Shown one piece after another: positions 1 to 7,585 of a stretch of DNA of 64,000 nucleotides; positions within the stretch are counted from its first letter, which is position 1; each line of letters opens with the position of its first letter. The DNA lies in the NCBI GenBank assembly GCA_964344215.1, contig CAYFMP010000006.1:1-64000 (forward strand), written 5' to 3'. Source of the DNA: CAYFMP01 sp964344215. GTDB taxonomy: Bacteria > Pseudomonadota > Alphaproteobacteria > Rhodospirillales > Casp-alpha2. The notes beneath the pieces are model-generated. The model was not told the DNA's origin, made no database searches, and worked only from the letters and a program-made list of their open reading frames with translations. Position numbers and translations under genes: made by a program.

Positions 1-176
1 GGCCCCGCATCGCTGCGCGAACCGCTCCTTGCCGGGAGACCGGAGAGCGCGTCTCAGCGATACCCTATCGACGTGAACCGCTCTAGCGACGAGACAAGAG
101 CAAAGAAGCGCCCAGGCATTCCCCTATAGCCGGGAGCGAACAGGCCTCCGACCGTCAGCCGCAGGGACCCGTTTAC

Positions 177-860
177 TCACTCTGCCGCAGAGCGAGCCCC
201 GAGCAGGTTGTCCCGGACCGTCACGAGGTGATCGTGCATAGCTTGGAAAGCGCCTTCTGTGTCGCGTTCGCTAATGGCCGTTACGATCATTTCGTGTTGC
301 GCGAAACTATGGTGATCGGTAGGCGGCTGATCGGACTTCTCGCGAAGACGCCCCCAGACGACCGCCCGGCGTACGGCGTTCAATTGGTCGAATAAAGCGG
401 TCAGCACGGTGTTGCCTGCGGCTTCGGCAACCGTACGGTGGAGTCGGTTGTCGGCGCTTTCATACTGCCGCCATGTCGTGGCTTCCCTCTGGGCGCGAAT
501 GCAGCGGCTCATTTCCTCCAGGTGAGAACCCGTCGCGTTGACGGCCGCTTCGCGCGCCAGCACGGGTTCGATCAACAAGCGAGCCTCCGTTACCTCGAAG
601 GGGTTGGAGCGTTCCGCGATGGCGGCAACGGAGGAAAACTCCTCGACTGGCCGAGCACCGATAAACGTGCCTTTTCCAACGTGACGCCACAGTTCGCCGT
701 TCTTTTCAAGCTCCGCCAGCGCCTTGCGCAACTCGCCCCTGGAAACGCCGAGAATCTCACATAACTCGCGTTCGGGGGGCAGGCGGCCATCGGGCGGCAA
801 GTCGCGCTGCGCAAGCCACGCTCTCAGTTGCGTAAGTGCACCGTCCGCAGCGGCCATCAT
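177..860 (-). CDS. GntR family (FadR/FCD type) transcriptional regulator
   Basis: The 227-residue protein has an N-terminal winged helix-turn-helix (about residues 25-70, with the PPERELCEILGVSR recognition region) followed by an all-helical FCD ligand-binding domain (about 88-220). The FCD domain carries Asp and His residues of the type that bind a metal in this family. FadR-type GntR proteins act as dimers and usually respond to a small organic acid. The gene is divergent from the ABC importer and hydrolase operon starting at 1194, so local control of that operon is the simplest inference. A perfect palindrome at 940-962 lies in the shared upstream region. The effector cannot be told from the sequence. 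Confidence 0.9.
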   Translation of the reverse strand: MMAAADGALTQLRAWLAQRDLPPDGRLPPERELCEILGVSRGELRKALAELEKNGELWRHVGKGTFIGARPVEEFSSVAAIAERSNPFEVTEARLLIEPVLAREAAVNATGSHLEEMSRCIRAQREATTWRQYESADNRLHRTVAEAAGNTVLTALFDQLNAVRRAVVWGRLREKSDQPPTDHHSFAQHEMIVTAISERDTEGAFQAMHDHLVTVRDNLLGARSAAE

Positions 861-1193
861 ATCCTCATTCGTTTGGCTTCCTGTGCGATATACACATTTT
901 TTTCACGACTACCCAATCCCCGTCAATACCTTCACCAAAAATTGATTATTGCCTAATCAATTACGGATTGGTTAAACTTCGATGGTTGAATCGCCTCGCG
1001 AAGAAAGGCGCCAAGAAAGGAAAAGGCGCAAGAAAGCGCGCAACAGAGGAGGAAAGTTCCATACCACCAATCGATACAGCCGTGAACTGAACCCCGTCGA
1101 CTGAAGTCCAGTCGGAATTCATTCGTTCCGAGCGTTACAACCGGGAGAGTTGGGCCGGAGCGGCGTATGAAATGCAATTGGAGGATTGAAACG
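861..1193. other. divergent intergenic control region
   Basis: This 333-base stretch between the GntR gene and the ABC operon has no convincing gene. It is more AT-rich than its surroundings. It holds a 9-bp-arm palindrome at 940-962 and a smaller inverted repeat, CGACTG-5-CAGTCG, at 1098-1114 in the probable leader of the ABC operon. No promoter stands out clearly in either direction. Confidence 0.6.
940..962. promoter_or_regulatory. palindromic candidate operator
   Basis: The arms AATTGATTA and TAATCAATT are perfect inverted repeats of 9 bp around a 5-bp centre. The site sits 80 bases upstream of the GntR start and about 230 bases upstream of the ABC operon start. Dimeric regulators commonly bind symmetric sites placed like this, so it is a candidate operator for the adjacent GntR protein. 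That assignment is inference from position and symmetry. Confidence 0.45.
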
Positions 1194-2168
1194 ATGAAAC
1201 GACTTTTGAAGAAAATTGGCGTCGTACTTGTGGCGTTCTTGTTGATAGCGGTGGCGCAAACCGGCGCCGCCAATGCCGGCAAGATCCGTATCGCGCTGGC
1301 CGAGACGCCGTCGGACGAGCTTGCCGCATTTTTCGTCGCCCTGGACCGGGCCAGGGCCATGGGCCTCAATTACGAGTGGACGGCGTTTTCCGATGAGGAG
1401 TTGGCCATTCAGGCGATCTTGAGCGGCCAGATGGATATCGGGTTCGGCACGCCCTACTCGGCGATGCAAAGAGCGAAAGCTCCCGTCCGCATTATCTTTC
1501 AGCTTTCCAAGCTGAAGTTCTTTCCGGTCTCTTCGAAAAAATACTCCAAGCTGGAAGACTTGAACGGTGAACCGATCCTGCTGCATTCGCGCGGCGGCGG
1601 CACCGACTCGATCGCCAACGTCATCGAAGACCGTCTCGGCATCAAGTTCGGCAAACGCTCGTATGTGCCGGGTTCGGCCAACAGGATCGTTGCCCTGGTC
1701 GCCGGCCAGACCGACGCGACGATCGTCGATCTTTCGAACAAGAACAAGCTGGTCAAACAGCATGGCGGCAAGTTCAACGTTTTGCCGATGTTCGAAGTGG
1801 ACGCCAGCGATGAAGCGTTGTTCGCCAACCTCGATTGGATCAAATCGAACGCCAAGGACGTCGATATCTTCGTCAAGGCGCTGCTCAGCGTCTATCAGGA
1901 CATGCACAAGGACCCGACGATCATCCGGCGCGAAACCGATCCCAACGGACCGATCGGGCAGCTGCCGAAAGAGGTGCTGGCCGAACTGGATGGCTTCTAT
2001 AGCGACGCCGTTGCCGGCGGGCTGTACGACCCCAACGGCGGCGGTGAAAAAGCGGCCCAAGCCGACCTCGAATGGTATTCGAAGGCGGGGCAGTTGACCG
2101 GCGATCCGGCGAGCCTCAAGATCGAGGATTTCTGGTACATGGAACCGCTCAAGCGGGCCATGAAATAG
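1194..2168 (+). CDS. ABC transporter substrate-binding protein (NMT1/SsuA-like)
   Basis: The 324-residue protein starts with a typical Sec signal peptide (basic MKRLLKK, hydrophobic core, cleavage near ANAG) and continues as a periplasmic type II binding protein of the nitrate/sulfonate/taurine/thiamine-precursor family. The ATG at 1194 is preferred over an in-frame ATG at 1167 because GGAGGA lies about 8 bases upstream and because the signal peptide then begins directly. Two permease genes and an ATPase gene follow on the same strand, making a complete importer. The substrate is unknown; the downstream hydrolase hints at an organic acid or aromatic compound. Confidence 0.88.
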   Translation: MKRLLKKIGVVLVAFLLIAVAQTGAANAGKIRIALAETPSDELAAFFVALDRARAMGLNYEWTAFSDEELAIQAILSGQMDIGFGTPYSAMQRAKAPVRIIFQLSKLKFFPVSSKKYSKLEDLNGEPILLHSRGGGTDSIANVIEDRLGIKFGKRSYVPGSANRIVALVAGQTDATIVDLSNKNKLVKQHGGKFNVLPMFEVDASDEALFANLDWIKSNAKDVDIFVKALLSVYQDMHKDPTIIRRETDPNGPIGQLPKEVLAELDGFYSDAVAGGLYDPNGGGEKAAQADLEWYSKAGQLTGDPASLKIEDFWYMEPLKRAMK

Positions 2169-2264
2169 CAACCCGACCGAACTGCCGGCATCGCGGTGCG
2201 GTTGGCTGCGGCCGGCAGTTCGTTTCTCTTATTCCATTCACCCTTTTTTTGTGCTTCGGGCTTC

Positions 2265-3029
2265 ATGCGCCATCGTTCCCTTCTACTGAAATTGCTTTCG
2301 GCCGCTATCGTGTTCGGCACATGGGAGATCGCCGGCAGGGTTCCCGTCAGTTTCGCCTTCCCGACATTTACCGATTCGATGGTCGCGTTCTGGCTGCTGC
2401 TGCGGGACGGCACCATGTTCGTCGCCTACGGCGAAACCCTCAAGCCGCTCGTCGTCGGCGTTCTGATCTCGGCGTTTCTCGGCATTGGGATCGGACTATG
2501 GATCGGCCTCAGCCGCAAGGTCGATTGGCTGGTATCGCCGATATTCGTCGTTATGCAGACCGCTCCGTTGGCGGCGCTTATTCCCCTTTTGGTCATGATC
2601 TATGGTATCGGGCTGACTTCGAAGGTGTTCGTGGTCTGCATCATGGCGATGCCCGTCATCGTCCTCAACACGGCCGGCGCCGTCCGCAACACGCCCGTTT
2701 CAATCATCGAGATGGGGCAGTCGTTCCTCGGGTCGCGGCGTGACGTCATTCTGAAGATTATCCTTCCCGCCGCGTCGCCAATCATTTTTGCAGGCCTGCG
2801 CCTAGGCGTGTCGGCCGGATTCATCGGCGCCATTCTGGCCGAGTTGAAAATCACGCCGACGGGCGTCGGCGATATCATCACGTACAGCCGCTCGATCGCC
2901 GACTACCCCGCCATGTACGCCGCGATCATGTCGATCATTCTTCTGGCCGTGGTCTTCTTGAACGTTCTTGAGCGCATCGAGGTGTTTCTCTTCAAGGGCA
3001 CCAAGCAGCTCGGTTACGTCTCGGACTGA
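2265..3029 (+). CDS. ABC transporter permease (SsuC/TauC type), first of two
   Basis: The hydrophobic protein has about six membrane segments and the cytoplasmic EAA-type coupling loop characteristic of BPD_transp_1 permeases (region GQSFLGSRRDVILKIILPAA). The ATG at 2265 gives 254 residues, the normal family length; the longer reading from 2196 adds an atypical N-terminus. It lies between the binding protein and the ATPase. Together with the second permease at 3838 it probably forms a heterodimeric channel, since the two are related but clearly different. Confidence 0.87.
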   Translation: MRHRSLLLKLLSAAIVFGTWEIAGRVPVSFAFPTFTDSMVAFWLLLRDGTMFVAYGETLKPLVVGVLISAFLGIGIGLWIGLSRKVDWLVSPIFVVMQTAPLAALIPLLVMIYGIGLTSKVFVVCIMAMPVIVLNTAGAVRNTPVSIIEMGQSFLGSRRDVILKIILPAASPIIFAGLRLGVSAGFIGAILAELKITPTGVGDIITYSRSIADYPAMYAAIMSIILLAVVFLNVLERIEVFLFKGTKQLGYVSD

Positions 3030-3039
3030 TTGCTCAGGT

Positions 3040-3828
3040 ATGAACCAGGTAATGAATAACACGACGAACAACGCCGACTACGCGGTCACCGTCCGCAACG
3101 TCTACAAGAACTTCGACGACGTGGAAGCCCTGAAGGACTTGTCGCTGGATTTTCCGAGGGGGCAGTTGACGTCGATACTTGGTCCGTCGGGATGCGGCAA
3201 GACCACGTTGCTGAAGATCATCGCCGGTCTTCTGCCGCCGACGAGCGGCGAGATCGTGGTCAACGGCAGGCACGTTACTGGACCGGGGCCGGACCGCGCC
3301 TTCGTGTTCCAGGATTTTGCCCTCCTCCCTTGGGCGAGCGTGCTGCGCAACGTCGCATTCGGCCTTGAGTTACGCGGTGTCGCCAGGTCAGAGCGCGAGG
3401 CCATTGCCGAAAAATACATCGCGAACGTCGGGCTGACCGGGTTCGAACACAGCTATCCGCACGAGCTGTCCGGTGGAATGCGCCAGCGCGTCGGCCTTGC
3501 CCGGGCGTTGTGCGTCGATGCGCAAGTGCTGCTGATGGACGAGCCGTTCTCGGCCGTTGACGAGCAAACGCGGCGAAAGTTCCAGGAGGACCTCCTCAAT
3601 TTGGTCAAGAACGAGAACAAGACCTTCCTTTTCGTCACCCATTCGATCGAAGAGGCGGTTTATGTCTCGGATCAGGTCGCCATTCTCCTGCCGCGCCCGA
3701 GCCGCGTTTCGGAAATCATCCGGCCCGAGGGGTTCAGAGACAACGACGTCGACAGCATTCGCCGCGACCCGGAATACCTCGACATCGTCGACCGGATTTG
3801 GTCGTCGCTCCGCACTTATGTGGAATAG
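3040..3828 (+). CDS. ABC transporter ATP-binding protein (SsuB/TauB type)
   Basis: The 262-residue nucleotide-binding protein shows Walker A GPSGCGKTT, the signature LSGGMRQR, Walker B LLMDEP followed by the D-loop, and an H-loop His in VTHSIEEA. It energises the importer encoded by its neighbours. The start is set at the ATG at 3040, after the permease stop at 3029; the ATG at 3052 is an alternative. Readings starting at 2968 overlap the permease and add non-homologous residues. Confidence 0.92.
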   Translation: MNQVMNNTTNNADYAVTVRNVYKNFDDVEALKDLSLDFPRGQLTSILGPSGCGKTTLLKIIAGLLPPTSGEIVVNGRHVTGPGPDRAFVFQDFALLPWASVLRNVAFGLELRGVARSEREAIAEKYIANVGLTGFEHSYPHELSGGMRQRVGLARALCVDAQVLLMDEPFSAVDEQTRRKFQEDLLNLVKNENKTFLFVTHSIEEAVYVSDQVAILLPRPSRVSEIIRPEGFRDNDVDSIRRDPEYLDIVDRIWSSLRTYVE

Positions 3829-3837
3829 GGAACAACG

Positions 3838-4590
3838 ATGAAGGTATTTGGCTACCAATTGCCGGGAATGTCGTCGCTGATCCTTTGGGGACTTCTTTGG
3901 GAGCTGGCCGGTCAGATCGAACTGACCTTCTTTCTCCCGCCGCTGTCCGCCATCTTTGCGACCCTGATGGAGATCGGCACTACCAAGGTGTTCCTGAAAG
4001 CGCTCGCGGATACCGGCTATGCGTTCGTTGTCGGAACATTCTCGGCGATCGTGATCGGCATCCCGGTTGGGATTTTGATGGGCAAGAACCGCCTCATCGA
4101 CGAACTGCTCCTGCCGTGGGTCAATATGTTTCTCAGCGCGCCGCTGACAGCGCTGGTGCCGGTCCTGATGGTGTTGTTCGGGTTCGGGCTGAAAGCGATC
4201 ATCATCACGACCGCGCTCTTCGCCATATGGATTATCGTGCTGAACTCACGAGCCGGCGTCATGCAAATCAACCGCTCACTGGTCGAAATGGCGCATTCCT
4301 TCGGCGCCTCGCCGAAGGACGCCTTTCTCAAGATCTATATCTGGGCGGCGTTGCCTGAGATATTGGGCGGTGTCAGGATCGGTTTCATCCGCGCCGTCAA
4401 AGGCGTGATCATCGGCCAGCTGCTGATCTCGATCGTCGGTTTCGGCGCGCTGTTCGAACTCTACTCGGCCAACTTCCTGATGAAGCATTTTTGGGCCGTG
4501 CTGATCGTGCTCTTTACTCTCGCTTTCATCATCGCCGAATTCCTCGCCTATTTGGAAAGAAAAGTCGAGTACTACGCGGCGCGCCGCTGA
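3838..4590 (+). CDS. ABC transporter permease, second of two
   Basis: This is a 250-residue integral membrane protein of the same permease family as the gene at 2265, with about six helices and an EAA loop (around VEMAHSFGASPKDAFLKI). It begins 9 bases after the ATPase stop, so it is in the same operon. Having two different permeases flanking one ATPase gene suggests a heterodimeric transmembrane domain, less common in this family than a homodimer. Confidence 0.88.
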   Translation: MKVFGYQLPGMSSLILWGLLWELAGQIELTFFLPPLSAIFATLMEIGTTKVFLKALADTGYAFVVGTFSAIVIGIPVGILMGKNRLIDELLLPWVNMFLSAPLTALVPVLMVLFGFGLKAIIITTALFAIWIIVLNSRAGVMQINRSLVEMAHSFGASPKDAFLKIYIWAALPEILGGVRIGFIRAVKGVIIGQLLISIVGFGALFELYSANFLMKHFWAVLIVLFTLAFIIAEFLAYLERKVEYYAARR

Positions 4591-4641
4591 AGCCGGGATT
4601 GAACACCAAGAAATTCGCCAGGAAGAACCAGGATACGAAGA

Positions 4642-5331
4642 ATGACGAAATATGCTATCGAGCCGCCGGTTCAGACCAGCCTGCCGATCCGTGGGACGGA
4701 CGAACGGTTTCCCGTTCGCCGGGTTTACTGTGTCGGCCGCAACTACGCGGCCCACACCATCGAAATGGGGGGAGATCCGGATCGGGAGGAACCCTTCTTT
4801 TTTCAGAAGAACCCCGACAACCTCCTGACCGGCGGCGCCGACTTCCCCTACCCGGACAAGTCGAGCGACGTTCACCACGAAATCGAAATGATCGTCGCGC
4901 TCCATACCGGCGGCACCGACATTGCGCTCGATTCAGCCCTCGATTGCGTTTGGGGCTATGGCGTCGCGCTCGACATGACGCGGCGCGACCTGCAGGGGCA
5001 ATGCAAGAAAGCCGGCCGGCCCTGGGAGATCGGCAAGGCTTTCGATCATTCGGCGCCGGCCTCCGACCTGATCGCGGTCGGCGAATGCGGTCACCCGTCC
5101 ACGGGTGCAATCTGGCTCAAGGTCAACGGGGACATCCGTCAAGAGGGCGATCTCAGCCACATGATCTGGAAGGTGCCGGAGATGATCTCCTATTTGTCCG
5201 GCCTGTTCGAGTTGGCGCCGGGCGACATCATTCTGTCGGGCACGCCGTCCGGCGTTGGCCCGGTCGAACGCGGCGACGTCCTGGAAGGCCACATCGACGG
5301 AGTCGGCGATCTCAAGACCAAGGTGGTTTAG
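4642..5331 (+). CDS. fumarylacetoacetate hydrolase family protein, fumarylpyruvate-hydrolase-like
   Basis: The 229-residue protein has the FAH fold signature, including YCVGRNYAAH near residues 31-40, FFFQKNPDN near 54-62, the metal-binding Glu pair in HHEIEM, and SGTPSGVG near the C-terminus. Enzymes of this group hydrolyse acylpyruvates such as fumarylpyruvate, using a divalent metal; the N-terminal wording resembles fumarylpyruvate hydrolases of gentisate degradation. It is the last gene downstream of the ABC importer, 51 bases after the second permease, which suggests import and cleavage of a related compound. The exact substrate is not established. Confidence 0.82.
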   Translation: MTKYAIEPPVQTSLPIRGTDERFPVRRVYCVGRNYAAHTIEMGGDPDREEPFFFQKNPDNLLTGGADFPYPDKSSDVHHEIEMIVALHTGGTDIALDSALDCVWGYGVALDMTRRDLQGQCKKAGRPWEIGKAFDHSAPASDLIAVGECGHPSTGAIWLKVNGDIRQEGDLSHMIWKVPEMISYLSGLFELAPGDIILSGTPSGVGPVERGDVLEGHIDGVGDLKTKVV

Positions 5332-5353
5332 GAAACCCCCGGTTTTCGGAGGA

Positions 5354-5401
5354 AAATGGCGCGCCCGGGAAGACTCGAACTCCCAACCTCCTGATCCGTA
5401 G
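5354..5401. repeat. distal attachment site (orphan tRNA-Arg 3' end)
   Basis: This 48-bp stretch is identical to 7228-7275. It ends abruptly at the anticodon loop, after which the sequence no longer resembles tRNA, so it is not a functional tRNA gene. A few further bases outside the perfect repeat (GGAGGA) also match with a one-base shift. It marks the far end of the island and overlaps no gene. Confidence 0.88.
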
Positions 5402-5456
5402 ACATGCGCATCGACAGTTCGCAGGCTCGACGACTACGATCTGCTGCTGATACGAC

Positions 5457-6230
5457 CTAGGGATTCCTACCAAAGGCTTCAGCGCCCTTCATGGGATCGA
5501 TCTTTAGATCGAATCGCATGTTGAGCAAGGCCATTAAGTAGTTGGCATTGCTCCTAAGGAACCAAAGGTCGTCATCGCCGTTCGGTAGTGGATCTACTTC
5601 AATCTGATCGTGCACGACGCCGTGTCGCAACCGGTCGAGTTCCTGCAAACGGTCCCGGTCGAACTCAAAGTCCTTGATCGGGCTAAAGTCGGAATCTGGC
5701 TGGCAAACGGCGTGCAGCAAGTCGGTCTTCGCGAGAAGCGACTCCTTCTCCAATTGTTCAAGATATCCTTCGATCTTGGTACTCAGAACAGCGTCATAGG
5801 ACGCTTCTTTAATATCTTTGAGGGCGACCTTTCGTTCGCCAAGACGATTTCCGAAGTGAGATGGGTCCAACTGAGCGACTATCCGGCAGAACTCGTAGGC
5901 GACGCCATCCAAGATCGAATGGGCAAATACGAGCGAAGCCGCATCAATCGACTTCTGGAACAATCTTAGTTGCTGAATAGCTTGATCCGTAGCGACCGTC
6001 TCGATGCCGCCCATCGCTTCAAGCGCCGCCTTCTTGTCAAGGAAGTATTTGTCGCTGTCCGGGTTCGTAAAGAGATCATGCACCGTGTGTAGCGCATCTT
6101 CGAGAATGCGCCCTGAAGCGGTTTCTAATCCGATCTCCGCTACTTGCCTGAACGAATAGATATCACTGAACCTCTTCAAGCTGACGCTGAACGCGATCGA
6201 GAATTGAGCTGTTACATCGTTCATAGTCAT
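5457..6230 (-). CDS. island protein with HEPN-type R-x4-H motif, unknown function
   Basis: The mainly helical, soluble protein has 257 residues from the ATG at 6230; GGGGGA sits 7 bases upstream, so this start is preferred over the longer reading from 6284. Near the C-terminus (about residues 202-207) is RHGVVH, an R-x4-H pattern that in HEPN domains forms the RNase active site. I recognise no other domain. The gene follows the GIY-YIG gene at a gap of about 47 bases on the same strand, so the two are probably co-transcribed. The HEPN reading rests on one motif plus helical character and is tentative; the island setting makes a defence or toxin role plausible but unproven. Confidence 0.6.
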   Translation of the reverse strand: MTMNDVTAQFSIAFSVSLKRFSDIYSFRQVAEIGLETASGRILEDALHTVHDLFTNPDSDKYFLDKKAALEAMGGIETVATDQAIQQLRLFQKSIDAASLVFAHSILDGVAYEFCRIVAQLDPSHFGNRLGERKVALKDIKEASYDAVLSTKIEGYLEQLEKESLLAKTDLLHAVCQPDSDFSPIKDFEFDRDRLQELDRLRHGVVHDQIEVDPLPNGDDDLWFLRSNANYLMALLNMRFDLKIDPMKGAEAFGRNP

Positions 6231-6277
6231 CCAAATATCCCCCATGTAGGGGCGCTCAGTGGTGCGCCAACCGATGG

Positions 6278-7000
6278 TTAACAATTAACATAGCGAATGG
6301 GGTTCTGGGCGCCGTCGCTCTGTAGATGAGAAACGGATTGGCCGACGTAATGGCGCTTGTCATCAGCCACCGAGCCGATGAACATCCATCGGCCCAAGTG
6401 CGAGATATCCTCGCCATCGTGACCGCGTAACGCCCTCTCCCACCGCTTGATCATGTACGCCTGCCGGATGATGCCGAACGCGACGGCGAAGGCGTATCTC
6501 GCTTTCTCTCTCCGAACTCCGACCTTCCACGCTCGGTGGGTTGCTTCGTAGATCTCCTCCTCAGCCATCCCCCGTCGCCACAGTCGATTGATCTTGATGA
6601 GGATCACGGGCTCCTCAATCTCCGCGGGGTTTGACTCGTAGAGCGCCACGGCCTCATTCACCGTCATCAGCCCCCGCAGATCGTTATGCTTTCCCGCCGC
6701 GATGTTGACGAGGTTTTCGAGCCCGTACGCGTCGATCAGGGCCGCTTCGACCTCGAACGCTTCGTTCTCAGTTAGGCCGTGACGATGAATGACGTACTGA
6801 ACTTGAAGCCCAGCTTTCTTGATCTCTCGGATCGTATCCAGCTTTGCAGTCTCGCGTTCTGAGTTGGAGATCGCCTCTTCAACGTGGGCGAAAACACGGT
6901 TTCCGACACCCTTGCCGACATAGAACGTCTTGTCGTTCGTGGGGTCGATAAGACGATAGACGTAGAAGCCAATCGCTTCTCGAACAGCCTGCGAGAACAT
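6278..7000 (-). CDS. GIY-YIG nuclease family protein
   Basis: From the ATG at 7000 the protein is 240 residues. An N-terminal GIY-YIG domain shows GFYVY (11-15), FYVGKG (26-31), Arg35, His39, a catalytic-type Glu85 and Asn99, so the expected active-site residues are present. It resembles the LEM-3-like/COG3680 group. A second region (about 130-190, with WKVG at 158-161 and a following RREKARYAFAV) may be a separate substrate-binding module. Longer readings up to 7177 begin at a TTG inside a hairpin and add residues unlike this family, so the shorter start is chosen; its ribosome site is weak. It is the promoter-proximal gene of the two-gene island. Confidence 0.78.
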   Translation of the reverse strand: MFSQAVREAIGFYVYRLIDPTNDKTFYVGKGVGNRVFAHVEEAISNSERETAKLDTIREIKKAGLQVQYVIHRHGLTENEAFEVEAALIDAYGLENLVNIAAGKHNDLRGLMTVNEAVALYESNPAEIEEPVILIKINRLWRRGMAEEEIYEATHRAWKVGVRREKARYAFAVAFGIIRQAYMIKRWERALRGHDGEDISHLGRWMFIGSVADDKRHYVGQSVSHLQSDGAQNPIRYVNC

Positions 7001-7045
7001 CGCGATCTGCTCGATGCCTCCCTTCCCAAACGCGCACCACACCAT

Positions 7046-7059
7046 ACCAGACAACTGGT
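7046..7059 (-). promoter_or_regulatory. inverted repeat in the island leader, possible operator
   Basis: ACCAG and CTGGT form 5-bp arms around a 4-bp centre, with extra partial symmetry on both sides. On the minus strand a weak promoter-like pair (TTATCG, 16 bases, TATACC) lies just upstream, so the repeat would overlap the start of transcription of the island genes. Autoregulation is a possible reading; the promoter match is poor. Confidence 0.3.
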
Positions 7060-7156
7060 GGTATAGTGGAGAAATGGATATCGATAAGGAGTTCGGACCG
7101 GACAGCTGGTCGAAATACGCTTGCCACGCAGTCGGCATATTCGAAGAAGGTTTTTT

Positions 7157-7182
7157 GTTATTTGGAGCGACGCTCAAATAAC
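7157..7182. repeat. hairpin-forming inverted repeat at the island edge
   Basis: GTTATTT pairs with AAATAAC and GAGC pairs with GCTC around a 3-base loop, with one bulged G. It lies between the tRNA-Arg 3' end and the first island gene. No T-run follows the stem on the minus strand, so it is not a standard terminator for the tRNA; it may be a recombinase or regulator site. Confidence 0.4.
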
Positions 7183-7227
7183 ATCGGACCGCTGCCGTTC
7201 CGATAACCTATAGATACGAAAGGGAGG

Positions 7228-7275
7228 AAATGGCGCGCCCGGGAAGACTCGAACTCCCAACCTCCTGATCCGTAG
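7228..7275. repeat. tRNA-proximal attachment site
   Basis: This is the copy of the 48-bp direct repeat that belongs to the intact tRNA-Arg gene. Integration here leaves the tRNA sequence unchanged because the incoming element supplies the same 3' half. Confidence 0.88.
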
Positions 7276-7307
7276 TCAGACGCTCTATCCAATTGAGCTA
7301 CGGGCGC
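7231..7307 (-). tRNA. tRNA-Arg (anticodon ACG)
   Basis: On the minus strand a complete 77-nt cloverleaf can be drawn: acceptor stem GCGCCCG with CGGGCGC, D-arm GCTC/GAGC, anticodon stem TCTGA/TCAGG with loop CTACGGA (anticodon ACG), T-arm GGGAG with TTCGAGT, and an encoded CCA end. The ACG anticodon, with A34 normally converted to inosine, reads CGU, CGC and CGA arginine codons. Its 3' half is the integration target of the adjacent island. Confidence 0.96.
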
Positions 7308-7368
7308 TTAAGCCTTCGTCGGGTCTTCGGGGCGTCCCGTTCAGAGGTCCCGGCCCGGAGGCTGGCGG

Positions 7369-7397
7369 ACACTACAAGACGCCGCCAAGGTTGACAA
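7369..7397 (-). promoter_or_regulatory. probable promoter of tRNA-Arg
   Basis: On the minus strand TTGTCA and TAGTGT are separated by 17 bases, about 60 bases upstream of the tRNA 5' end. The -35 match is good, the -10 fair. Confidence 0.45.
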
Positions 7398-7585
7398 GGA
7401 CTCTGAAATCAAGGCCTTAAACGCCGCCGAAACCCTTTTGAAAATAGGAACTTGTCGTGTCATAAGCCATTGAGTAGTATCACGTTCAAATAAGAGGGGT
7501 CGGGACGCGCCGGGAAAGCGCTCTCGGGCATGTGCCGGGGGAATCGAACGGGGTTCCAAATATAAAAGTAAGGCTATCGATTACT

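Larger units (their letters stand above)
5354..7275. mobile_element. small tRNA-Arg-integrated genomic island without an integrase
   Basis: A 48-bp sequence is repeated perfectly and in the same orientation at 5354-5401 and 7228-7275. The right copy is the 3' part of a complete tRNA-Arg gene, from the anticodon loop to CCA plus three bases; the left copy is an orphan tRNA 3' end. This is the footprint of site-specific integration by a tyrosine recombinase into a tRNA gene. The interval has only two genes, both on the minus strand, and visibly lower GC than its flanks. There is no integrase, excisionase or transposase gene, so mobility would need a recombinase in trans or has been lost. Confidence 0.85.

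Noticed and set aside
5354..5401. Second tRNA gene
   Set aside because: Only the 3' half from the anticodon loop is present; the acceptor 5' strand and D-arm are missing.
7001..7177. Longer N-terminus of the GIY-YIG protein
   Set aside because: It would start at TTG inside a hairpin, covers the leader palindrome, and precedes the point where homologous proteins normally begin.
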